Assembly (NCBI GenBank): GCA_028532985.1
Contig: JANCIK010000013.1
Coordinates: 2,108,001-2,172,000 of the forward strand
Length of the DNA: 64,000 nt
Reading direction: 5' to 3'
From: Stropharia rugosoannulata
Taxonomy: Eukaryota > Basidiomycota > Agaricomycetes > Agaricales > Strophariaceae
In this document: positions 1 to 7,909 of the stretch, piece by piece
Layout: each line of letters begins with the position of its first letter
How positions within the stretch are numbered: the first letter of the stretch is position 1
Made by a program: the position numbers and the translations under genes
Notes under the pieces: model-generated
The model's input: the letters and a program-made list of their open reading frames with translations, nothing else
Databases searched by the model: none
What the model was told of the DNA's origin: nothing

Positions 1-1049
1 TGCAAGTGAGAATGCACCAATTCAAGCAGTTTCGTCGATTTGCGAGTTGAGCTCGGAAATGTACCAGATGTCATCTTGCCAGCTAAGCATGGTTCGCAAA
101 TCAGATCTGGCTGCTCTTTCGACGTTACGAGCATGCCAGTGACCAGATCCTTGGAGAGCAGCTTGTTGATGTGTGCATGGCTATGATGTCCGCAACGACG
201 ATGCCAGAGCTCTGCATTGAGGGGTAGAGTGGATGACGATGAAGCAGAGCATGCAGATTTGCAAATGGGATGAGTGAGACCATCTAGAATGGCAGAGTGC
301 AATGCATTGATAGTTGCAGTGAAGATGGTCTTGCCAGAGCAGTTGAAGTACATCTTCTTTGCATCGATCTCAATCAGGATGCCAGAGCGCTTGGTGAGGT
401 ACAGACATGCAAGCAGATTGTTGCGCAACTTGGGGACGTGCAGAACACGTTTGATGACTACAGCGTCCGCTTTCTTGCCATTGATGACTGGATGGAACAC
501 CACATTGCTAACACCCTCAGAGTAGACGATAGAATCATCTGCAAGACGAATTGGGACACAGTGAGGTTTGTACTCCACAATCCAGTCTTGATGAGTCGTC
601 ATATGGCTAGTTGCACCTGTATCTGCGAGCCAGTCGAAATCATTGCCTTGTGCGTCACCCGTAGCAAGTGCGGACGCAAAACCTGCATACTCGACAATTT
701 GTGACATCTCCTCTGCTGGGGGCAAAGCAGACTGTGCCATTGAACCAACAGCTGCCAGAGTTGACCACATGCTAACTGGGTCATGCAGAATGTGAGCCAA
801 GTGTGATTTGAGCTCATTCTGAACATGACTGTGGATGTAGCCAGCAGCAGCAGTTGACTTGCTTGTCCATGTGTTGTGTGCCTCGATCTCAGCCATAGAC
901 GGCATAAGAGAGAGCACAGGACGCTTGCATTCACCTGTAACCAGACGCCATAGCTCCTGAGAGCGTAACCATGCTTTCATGTTGCAAGACCAGAGTTGAT
1001 AGTTGGCAGTGCTCAGTTTGTCAAACTGAGGTGTTGCAAAGAAACTCAT
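1..1049 (-). CDS. copia Gag-Pol, partial (capsid, protease, integrase N-part), E0
   Basis: The frame starts at ATG 1049-1047 in a good context (ACC before ATG, A at -3) and runs 349 codons without a stop to the window edge. Residues 1 to about 130 are a copia-type capsid (motif LSTANYQLW near residue 13). A retropepsin follows directly, with its active site DTGATSHM ending at residue 150, then a GAG-pre-integrase HHCC zinc region (WHRRCGHH...CEPC). The capsid leads straight into protease with no CCHC zinc knuckle, so gag is much shorter than in typical copia elements. Unlike all array copies, there is no 4-nt insertion at the gag-protease joint, and the C run near 222-225 keeps frame. One oddity: the integrase motif read as HSDL in the array is HSHL here (bases 14-3), which replaces the expected first catalytic Asp. 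It is open but probably integrase-defective. Confidence 0.85.
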   Translation of the reverse strand, partial: MSFFATPQFDKLSTANYQLWSCNMKAWLRSQELWRLVTGECKRPVLSLMPSMAEIEAHNTWTSKSTAAAGYIHSHVQNELKSHLAHILHDPVSMWSTLAAVGSMAQSALPPAEEMSQIVEYAGFASALATGDAQGNDFDWLADTGATSHMTTHQDWIVEYKPHCVPIRLADDSIVYSEGVSNVVFHPVINGKKADAVVIKRVLHVPKLRNNLLACLYLTKRSGILIEIDAKKMYFNCSGKTIFTATINALHSAILDGLTHPICKSACSASSSSTLPLNAELWHRRCGHHSHAHINKLLSKDLVTGMLVTSKEQPDLICEPCLAGKMTSGTFPSSTRKSTKLLELVHSHL

Positions 1050-1747
1050 GGTTGCAGGTGAAGCGAAGTGGTGAACGACGTGAAGTGGTATGAGGTGGTA
1101 GCTGAGAATGGCGCAAACGATGTGGCAAAGTTGCGAGACAAGCTGGGCTGAAATGCACGAGCAGTGGGCTAAGCACTTGCAGTATCACAATTAGGCCGAG
1201 TTGAGCACTTGCAGTAAAACGTCAATTCCACGAGCAGCAGTGAACTGATTGACACGAGATTGAATGAAGGTATAGTTCAACGATGCGGAACGTGTGTGAT
1301 CGAGTTGTGCGAACGACAGTGACAATGTGCTAGTGCAGTGAGCAATACTGTTTCAGAGTGTCAATTGGACAGAGTTGAGCACTCTGGTGAAGAACAGTGA
1401 ATTGCGAGTGAACGGCTGATTGTGACGACCTGTGAGTGGGCAAGTGACGAGGGACATGTGTAACGATGAGGTGCTCGAAAGAACCACGTGTTTTGACAAT
1501 CAGGGAAGCCCGGGGAGCAAAGTCTCTGGTGAACACCAAGAGAGTGCTATTGACCTAAATCCAAAAGAGGCAGATTGCTCGATAACCGTGCAAGCTGGTG
1601 TAACGCAGGTGGTACCAGAACGATGGTCGTGACGTGGCAGTCGTGCTCACGAGAAAACGAGGCAAAACAAACGACAATGAGTGTTAGGTTAAGTACCAAG
1701 CCACTCAGTGGAGAAAGGACAGTAGAGAAGTGATGAGTAGGATGCTT
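1050..1747 (-). other. untranslated leader of E0
   Basis: This roughly 700-bp stretch lies between the primer-binding site and the gag ATG. It has no credible gene. The short open frames in it are not conserved in length between copies. It is the reverse-strand equivalent of 5437-6153 in E1. Confidence 0.8.
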
Positions 1748-1767
1748 AGAGCACAGGGCTCATAACC
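1748..1767 (-). other. primer-binding site, E0 (half-tRNA-Met type)
   Basis: Directly inside the LTR the minus strand reads GGTTATGAGCCC. This is complementary to GGGCTCATAACC, the conserved anticodon arm of eukaryotic initiator tRNA-Met (CAT anticodon included). Drosophila copia and Ty5-like elements are primed by a cleaved tRNA-Met half in this way, not by the tRNA 3' end. The match is read by eye. Confidence 0.75.
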
Positions 1768-1971
1768 TGTTGAAAGCAGACTGCTTACAGGCGCAGAGAG
1801 CAAACCTAACTCACACAGAGATGGTGGTGGTAAGAGATTAAGAGGCATCTACACTAGTACATGCCTTATATACTACCATAAGCGAGATTAACTATATATG
1901 GAGCATACTAAATATAGTACACAATATCTAATCTACTGCTGATGGTCAAGTCCAATCCATGTAATCTAACA
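1768..1971 (-). repeat. 5' LTR of E0 (type B)
   Basis: This 204-bp LTR has TG...CA ends (TGTTAGATT...TTTCAACA). It carries the type-B bases also found in the 5' LTR of every array element: TTACATGG start, ATTGTGTAC, GGTAGTATAT, ACCACCACC, GGTTTGCT and CTGCGCC. Confidence 0.95.
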
Positions 1972-2252
1972 CTGACATCGCACACACTGTGTCCTATCTT
2001 GCATGCTTTAACAGCAATCCTGGACCGCAGCACTGGACAGCAGTCAAGCACTTGTTCAAGTATCTGAAAGGAACACTTGGTTTACTCTGGTTTGCTTGGT
2101 ACAGATCTGTTTGCAACTTACTGTGATGCTGCACACGGCAACTGCAAGGACACTGGACGCTCTACAGGTGGATATGTCGTTCTCATGGCTGGTGGTGCAA
2201 TTGGCTGGTCTAGCAAATTGCAGAGCATTGTGACACTCTCTACCACTGAAGC
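1972..2252 (+). pseudogene. old copia RT-end/RNase H fragment
   Basis: The fragment aligns to E1 from about 9533 (CTGACATCGCAC) through the RNase H motifs (YCDAAHG, STGGYV, LSTTEA), with scattered substitutions and an 11-nt deletion near 2075. It is more diverged from the array than the array units are from each other, so it is an older insertion. It stops abruptly in the STTEA motif and is joined to an inverted linker fragment. It has no start and no catalytic completeness. Confidence 0.88.
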
Positions 2253-2327
2253 TAATGCAATGACTCCAACTTGGGTGTGGTTCTGTCAGACTCGTCTTTC
2301 GACGCCCTATCCGATGGTACTTGACTC
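2253..2327 (-). pseudogene. old copia pol-linker fragment, inverted
   Basis: The minus strand matches the low-complexity linker between integrase and RT (E1 about 8196-8270, around the codons for SSQVPSDRASKD). The segment ends at TTGACTC and resumes at 4944 (TCGACTTGC) in the same inverted orientation. The two pieces are therefore one old linker split by the element at 2328-4943. Confidence 0.85.
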
Positions 2328-2360
2328 CATCACGAACAAGACTTTTGATCGGAGGGCACT
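2328..2360 (+). repeat. left terminal inverted repeat of the 2328-4943 element
   Basis: CATCA, then GAACAAGACTTTTG and a G-rich stretch, pair imperfectly with the right end. A short hairpin follows directly (GCACTTT-AGG-AAAGTGC, about 2355-2371). Confidence 0.55.
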
Positions 2361-2879
2361 TTAGGAAAGTGCGATCAGATCATCAATTGATGGGGCCTTC
2401 AACTACTTTAGGACGTCATGAGATGCCTTGGCATGCCCTGGCATGCTTTGAATTTTCATGCAACGTGGGGAAATAAAGCCAGCTTGAACGACTTTTCCCA
2501 CCTTCATTGTTGATTTTCAAACAATAAAATGATACACATTCTGTGGGTGACATGCCAATTCAAGTACTTCAAATAGTCCGATAATTTGATTATGTAAGCC
2601 TATCCAATATCACACTAAGTCGACTAAGTCCTCTAAGTTCACTTGCACCTCACTCTTATGTTCCCCACCTCCCTCACCCAACTTTACTTGGATGCTTAGG
2701 CTCTACTCTACTCAGGCAGTTCTTGGTGGCTGCTACCTTGTTGGATCCTGACCTGGGCTTGGATTTATGTCAGAAGGGCAAACAAGGATGGATCATGGAA
2801 TGGGCCTGCTCCAATAGAGATTGCTGTATATCGTCAGAACGGTTGACCGCATTATGAAGCAGTCTTTTGGTACGTCTTT

Positions 2880-4370
2880 AGCTCATTTATGCGCTTCTAA
2901 CGCATCCAAGAACATCCCTAACGAACCAGTATTCGACGCGCAAACTTAGCACCATCTGGAAACCCCTATTGGAACAGTTCACCATTTCCCTTCTTGTCCG
3001 TTTATTCCGAGTCTTCAGTCGCCCCAGATTCGTAATCTGGACAATTAAGCGATTCTAACGAGCCCAAGACCGAGGCATTTGGATGTCTGGAAGGCCTGAA
3101 CCAGCTATGTTACCCTCCTTCCCCCAATTTCCGATGTTTTTATCAATTTTAAAGGTATGTGTTGGGTTTATTGCATTGTTCTTTTTACATATGAGCTCCT
3201 GGGCATTAGGGCGTTCTATAGAGCCCTTGAACAATTGATTCCGACGCCTGGAAGCCATCCAACCATGATGTGCTCCTCCTGCCCCTGGACTGCCTCTGCT
3301 TGAAAGTACCATAACTCCGGACACTGGCCACCTATATCCTCAATTCCTTTTGCACCTTCAAGACCATCTTAGTCCTCTGCCAACCGTCTCCAAGATCATG
3401 CCAAATCATCCAGTACTTGCCAAGTATCATCTTATAGGTGTCAAGTCCCCCTAGGATGCATTTTGCTTCATATATCTGTCAATACCCGGCCAAACAGTAT
3501 GATCTTTGCATTTCCTGGTTTGTCTCATTAATACCTATCTAACAGTACCATTCATCGCATGATTTGACGAGTTTAAGGGCGATCTCACTCTGTGTGTCCT
3601 CCTTCCCCTAGATGGGACAAATTAATTCATAGGTGCGCTTCTAGATATCCTGAGTGTCTCAAACTTTGGGAAAACTTACTCAACTACATAAGGTACCTGC
3701 TCCTGCGACGGATTAATTTTTGGGGCAACCAAGCGTCCTTCATCTCAAGTTGCTAGTCAACTTCGGATTTTTGAGGAATTTCTTTGATTCTGACATAGGT
3801 TCGTCTCCAATCTCCTTAATTCTTTCTATGATGAACTCACCTTAATTGTAGCTTTCTAACGAGCCCTCAAACGCTATATATCGTTGCTTGGAATCCAAAA
3901 ATCCGCCATGTGCTCCTCCTCCCCCTCCCTCCTCCAGGTAAAGTACTTCATATCTTGGGTTCCAGTTCATATTTTTGGCTAATTCTTTTTGGAGTCTTTT
4001 ACTATAGATATGTATTGACTAATCGACCAGTTTACAGCGTCCGATACGCCCTCAATATCCGATGTCCCTATTGACCATATGACTACTATTGCAGACTTAT
4101 ATATCATCTCCCTCCTTCAATTTTCAACAAAGGCTTTCACAACTTGGCATGTTTATTCACCATTTATGTGGGGTTTGAACGCGTTCCTTACACAAATTTT
4201 GAGACTCCTGGATGCCTGTGAGTAGCCATGTCCTCCTCCATCTCCCTGTCTTGGACTAATTTTGCTCTAAGTCAGGAACAACTTCTTCAATTGCGTCGCG
4301 GTTTTTTGGAGCTTCTTCGCATTAATTCTGGCTTTCTAACGAGCCCCTGAACGTGTTATTCCGAGCAGAA
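2880..4370. repeat. degenerate internal repeats, no gene
   Basis: The stretch has no credible gene. It contains decayed copies of one motif: a TTCTAACGAGCCC core (about 3053, 3854, 4330, weaker at 2897, 3212, 3627, 4170), followed some 30-40 bases on by TGGAATCC-like sequence. In three of them a pyrimidine block, GTGCTCCTCCTCCCC-like, comes next (about 3269, 3909, 4229). The copies are irregularly spaced by a few hundred bases, so this is an eroded repeat family and not a satellite. The rest of 2361-4637 is AT-rich unique-looking DNA. Confidence 0.5.
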
Positions 4371-4637
4371 TTACCCTCTTCATAAGTGCCCTATCACTGT
4401 GTTGTATTATATGTATCTACATAAATACTGTATTATCTAGTGTAGTTAGAGTCAATATATAACTTGTTTTTTATAAGAAGTTTGAATAGTACTTGTTAAA
4501 TGGCATTATATATAAACATCTTTGAATGATACAAGGCACATCTGGTGGATCCTAGGATGCCTTGAGCTGCCCTGGATTGCCTTGGGAAAGTTGTACCTGG
4601 TTGTTTGCAGAGGGACCTTGCCCTGAGTGCACCTAAG

Positions 4638-4841
4638 TGTTAGATTACATAGGATTGGACTGACCATCAGCAGTAGATTAGATATCGCGTACTATATTTA
4701 GTACGCTCCATATATAGTTAATCTCGCTTATGGCAGTATATAAGGCATGTACTAGTGTAGATGCCTCTTAATCTCTTACCACCATCATCTCTGTGTGAGT
4801 TAGGTTCGCTCTCTGCACCTGTAAGCAGTCTGCTTTCAACA
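4638..4841 (+). repeat. solo LTR, type A, with ctaag target duplication; left edge of the array
   Basis: A 204-bp LTR (TGTTAGATTACATAGG...TTTCAACA) is flanked on both sides by ctaag (4633-4637 and 4842-4846). It is the only type-A LTR not preceded by copia internal sequence and a polypurine tract. It marks the original insertion point of the type-A element. The bases right of it (ctaag and onward) follow every later 3' LTR in the array. Confidence 0.92.
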
Positions 4842-5232
4842 CTAAGGGCCCTGGCTGCTTTGCATGCCCTGGCTGCCTTAGGATCTCTAAGGCTGTGCCA
4901 GGGAGATACAAAGCCCCTGGGGACAAAAGTCATTTTCCTGATGTCGACTTGCATGGACCAGTAGTTGGACCGAAATGCACATGTGATTTCCCAACATGCA
5001 AATTAGCCAGAGTTGAGCACTTTGGTAAACTCGATGATTTCACACCAGTGGTCGGTTTATGCAAGTTGGGAGTAGGTGCATCGTGTTCGTCGTCAGATGA
5101 CGAGTCAGATGGTGCTAGTCCTGCTGAAGGAGGTGCAGTTGGTGTGTCTGAGTCATCAGTATCCAAGTCAGGCAAATAGGCAGCAGTTGAATCCCCTGCA
5201 GAATCTGGCACATCTGAGAAGTGTGAAGGCAT
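4842..5232. repeat. array spacer 1: DNA-element end plus inverted copia linker
   Basis: This 391-bp block recurs once per array unit. Bases 4842-4943 are ctaag plus the right end of the 2328-4943 element. Bases 4944-5232 are the old copia linker on the minus strand, whose translation resembles the MPSHFSDVPDS linker region of the array elements with many substitutions. The block ends in ggcat at the type-B LTR, the expected left target duplication of the type-B insertion. Confidence 0.9.
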
Positions 5233-5436
5233 TGTTAGATTACATGGATTGGACTTGACCATCAGCAGTAGATTAGATATTGTGTACTATATTTAGTATG
5301 CTCCATATATAGTTAATCTCGCTTATGGTAGTATATAAGGCATGTACTAGTGTAGATGCCTCTTAATCTCTTACCACCACCATCTCTGTGTGAGTTAGGT
5401 TTGCTCTCTGCGCCTGTAAGCAGTCTGCTTTCAACA
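5233..5436 (+). repeat. E1 5' LTR (type B)
   Basis: This LTR is 204 bp with TG...CA ends. It differs from type A by seven transitions and two compensating single-base indels. The same differences recur in every unit. Confidence 0.95.
5332..5339 (+). promoter_or_regulatory. candidate TATA box in the LTR
   Basis: TATATAAG lies about 100 bp into the LTR and is present in both LTR types. Upstream is an inverted repeat around TATT, perfect in type A (GCGTACTA/TAGTACGC) and decayed in type B. Promoter function is inferred from position only. Confidence 0.45.
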
Positions 5437-5456
5437 GGTTATGAGCCCTGTGCTCT
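5437..5456 (+). other. primer-binding site, E1
   Basis: GGTTATGAGCCC directly follows the LTR and is complementary to the anticodon arm of initiator tRNA-Met. The next bases (TGTGCTCT) could extend pairing into the D-arm side. All ten array elements and E0 share it. Confidence 0.75.
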
Positions 5457-6153
5457 AAGCATCCTACTCATCACTTCTCTACTGTCCTTTCTCCACTGAG
5501 TGGCTTGGTACTTAACCTAACACTCATTGTCGATTGTTGTGCCTCGTTTTCTCGTGAGCACGACTGCCACGTCACGACCATCGTTCTGGTACCACCTGCG
5601 TTACACCAGCTTGCACGGTTATCGAGCAATCTGCCTCTTTTGGATTTAGGTCAATAGCACTCTCTTGGTGTTCACCAGAGACTTTGCTCCCGGGCTTCCC
5701 TGATTGTCAAAACACGTGGTTCTTTCGAGCACCTCATCGTTACACATGTCCCTCGTCACTTGCCCACTCACAGGTCGTCACAATCAGCCGCTCACTCGCA
5801 ATTCACTGTTCTTCACCAGAGTGCTCAACTCTGTCCAATTGACACTCTGAAACAGTATTGCTCACTGCACTAGCACATTGTCACTGTCGTTCGCACAACT
5901 CGATCACACACGTTCCGCATCGTTGAACTATACCTTCATTCAATCTCGTGTCAATCAGTTCACTGCTGCTCGTGGAATTGACGTTTTACTGCAAGTGCTC
6001 AACTCGGCCTAATTGTGATACTGCAAGTGTCCTGTCCACTGCTTGTGCATTTCAGCCCAGCTCGCCTCGCAAGTTCGCCACATCGTTTGCGCCATTCTCA
6101 GCTACCACCTCATACCACTTCATGTCTATCACCACTTTGCTTCACCTGCAACC
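5457..6153 (+). other. E1 untranslated leader
   Basis: About 700 bp lie between the primer-binding site and the gag ATG, with no supported gene. The motif GTGCTCAACTC...AATT occurs twice (5821-5840, 5995-6014). Related copies occur in the pol linker (8122-8141, 8300-8309). Confidence 0.75.
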
Positions 6154-6552
6154 ATGAGTTTCTTTGCAACACCTCAGTTTGACAAACTGAGCACTGCCAA
6201 CTACCAACTCTGGTCTTGCAACATGAAAGCATGGTTACACTCTCAGGAGCTATGGCGTCTGGTTACAGGTGAATGCAAGCGTCCTGTGCTCTCTCTTATG
6301 CCGTCTATGGCTGAGATCGAGGCACACAACACATGGACAAGCAAGTCAACTGCTGCTGCTGGCTACATCCACAGTCATGTTCAGAATGAGCTCAAATCAC
6401 ACTTGGCTCACATTCTGCATGACCCAGTTAGCATGTGGTCAACTCTGGCAGCTGTTGGTTCAATGGCACAGTCTGCTTTGCCCCCAGCAGAGGAGATGTC
6501 ACAAATTGTCGAGTATGCAGGTTTTGCGTCTGCACTTGCTACATACAGGTGA
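6154..6552 (+). pseudogene. gag: E1 gag (capsid), prematurely ended
   Basis: ATG 6154 is chosen over the upstream in-frame ATG at 6043 because it sits in a good context (ACC before ATG) and begins the conserved MSFFATPQFDKLS. The 132-residue product has the copia capsid motif LSTANYQLW near residue 13 and the downstream UBN2-like helices (HILHDPVSMWSTL). It stops at TGA 6550-6552 because of four extra bases at the gag-protease joint relative to E0, which also puts protease in another frame. No CCHC zinc knuckle is present. Gag would form the virus-like particle; without the knuckle RNA packaging is doubtful. Confidence 0.85.
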
Positions 6553-7909
6553 CGCACAAGGCAATGATTTCGACTGGCTTGCAGATACAGGTGCAACTAG
6601 CCATATGACGACTCATCAAGACTGGATTGTGGAGTACAAACCTCACTGTGTCCCAATTCGTCTTGCAGATGATTCTATCGTCTACTCTGAGGGTGTTAGC
6701 AATGTGGTGTTCCATCCAGTCATCAATGGCAAGAAAGCGGACGCTGTAGTCATCAAACGTGTTCTGCACGTCCCCAAGTTGCGCAACAATCTGCTTGCAT
6801 GTCTGTACCTCACCAAGCGCTCTGGCATCCTGATTGAGATCGATGCAAAGAAGATGTACTTCAACTGCTCTGGCAAGACCATCTTCACTGCAACTATCAA
6901 TGCATTGCACTCTGCCATTCTAGATGGTCTCACTCATCCCATTTGCAAATCTGCATGCTCTGCTTCATCGTCATCCACTCTACCCTCAATGCAGAGCTCT
7001 GGCATCGTCGTTGCGGACATCATAGCCATGCACACATCAACAAGCTGCTCTCCAAGGATCTGGTCACTGGCATGCTCGTAACGCCGAAAGAGCAGCCAGA
7101 TCTGATTTGCGAACCATGCTTAGCTGGCAAGATGACATCTGGCACATTTCCGAGCTCAACTCGCAAATCGACGAAACCACTTGAATTGGTGCATTCTGAC
7201 TTGCATGGTCCGGCTCAGTGCCTACGCCTGAGGGACATCGCTACTGGATCACATTCATCGACGACTGCACTCACCTGCATGCTGTCATGTTCCTAAAGCG
7301 CAAGTCAGATGCATTCGATGCATTCAAGGTGTACAAGGCATATGCAGAGAATCAGCTAAACACGAAAATCAAGGCAATGCAGGATGACAAGGCTGGTGAA
7401 TACATGTCAAACAAGTTCATACAGTTTATGGAGCAATGCAGCATTCACAGGCGCCACAGCACACGCAATTGGCCTTAGCAGAATGGTGTTGCTGAGCGTG
7501 CCAACTGCACTATTGCTGAGCACGTCACTGCAATGCTTGTAGAGGCAAAGCTCCCACTCTCGTTTTGGCGACTTGCAGTGTTTGCTTACATTCACGTGTG
7601 GAACAGGCTACCTACGTCGTCTCTGACTGACTCTGTGCCCTACACTGCATGGCATGGCAAGAAACCCGATATGAGCCATCTCCGTGTTTTTGGTTGTGCT
7701 GCGTTCGTATTTGTGCAGAGAGTCAAACGCTAGTCACTGCAACCACACATTGAGAAGTGCATTTTCGTCGGTTATCCTACAGGCTACAAAGGCTGGCAGT
7801 TCTACAATCCGTCCACTAAGAAGTATGTGATCTCGAACGTGCTATCTTTGACGAACGCAGTTTTCCTGGTTTGAAGGTCACTTCACCAATCAACTTGTTT
7901 CCAAAGGGC
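6548..7909 (+). pseudogene. pol: E1 pol N-part: protease and integrase, frameshifted
   Basis: Protease starts at GDAQGND, with the active-site motif DTGATSHM about 45 bases on. The GAG-pre-integrase zinc region (WHRRCGHH, CEPC) and integrase core follow (HSDL as first Asp, DDKAGEY as second, NGVAER with the Glu). Lesions: one C short in the CCCC run at 6983-6985; a shift at about 7209-7215; the shared TAG at 7476-7478 just before NGVAER; a private TAG at 7731-7733; and a 1-nt loss near 7834. The catalytic residues are all recognisable, but no continuous product is possible. Confidence 0.85.

Larger units (their letters stand above)
1..1971 (-). mobile_element. E0: Ty1/copia LTR retrotransposon, 5' half, minus strand, cut by window edge
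   Basis: The element reads right to left: LTR (1971-1768), primer-binding site (1767-1748), leader (about 1747-1050), then an open gag-protease-integrase frame that leaves the window at base 1. It is near-identical to the array elements E1-E10 but in opposite orientation, and its LTR carries all the type-B diagnostic bases. It sits in an older copy of its own family: the flank at 1972 onward is RNase H sequence of that family, starting ctgac. If it inserted there, its 3' LTR outside the window should be bordered by the same five bases. It differs from the array copies by keeping the gag-protease frame open. Confidence 0.93.
2328..4943. mobile_element. uncharacterised TIR element, probably non-autonomous DNA transposon, with nested solo LTR
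   Basis: The boundaries are set by the interrupted copia linker on both sides. The left end starts CATCACGAACAAGACTTTTG; the right end, reverse-complemented, starts CATCAGGAAAATGACTTTTG, an imperfect inverted repeat of roughly 20-30 bp. The flanks share TC (2326-2327 and 4944-4945), consistent with a 2-bp target duplication. Near both ends are direct motifs of the TGCCYTGG kind (about 2423-2450, 4558-4590, 4850-4880). Without the solo LTR and its duplication it is about 2.4 kb. I find no transposase or other coding frame, so the superfamily is open. A 2-bp duplication plus subterminal repeats would suit a CACTA-like or related group, but the termini are not CACTA. Confidence 0.6.

Noticed and set aside
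3055..3324. 89-residue minus-strand frame
   Set aside because: It lies in the eroded repeat region, has no recognisable domain and low complexity, and the repeat copies do not conserve it.
2328..4943. Helitron
   Set aside because: The ends are inverted repeats with a short target duplication. There is no 5'-TC/CTRR-3' end structure with a terminal hairpin between A and T.
4930..5262. 110-residue minus-strand open frame repeated in every spacer
   Set aside because: It is the inverted remnant of the old copia linker plus a few codons read through the LTR. It has no start context of its own and no domain. Its conservation comes from the array amplification.
5437..5472. Possible tRNA gene at the LTR edge
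   Set aside because: Only the part complementary to a tRNA 5' half is present. There is no acceptor stem, T-arm or CCA-side sequence, so it is a primer-binding site.
6043..6153. Upstream in-frame extension of gag (start MCISAQ)
   Set aside because: The extension is leader sequence without capsid similarity. The ATG at 6154 has the better context and begins the conserved motif.
6539..6910. 123-residue minus-strand frame (and the 83- and 62-residue ones beside it) in every unit
   Set aside because: They lie antisense to protease, whose motifs are clear on the plus strand. They are shadows kept open by codon composition.
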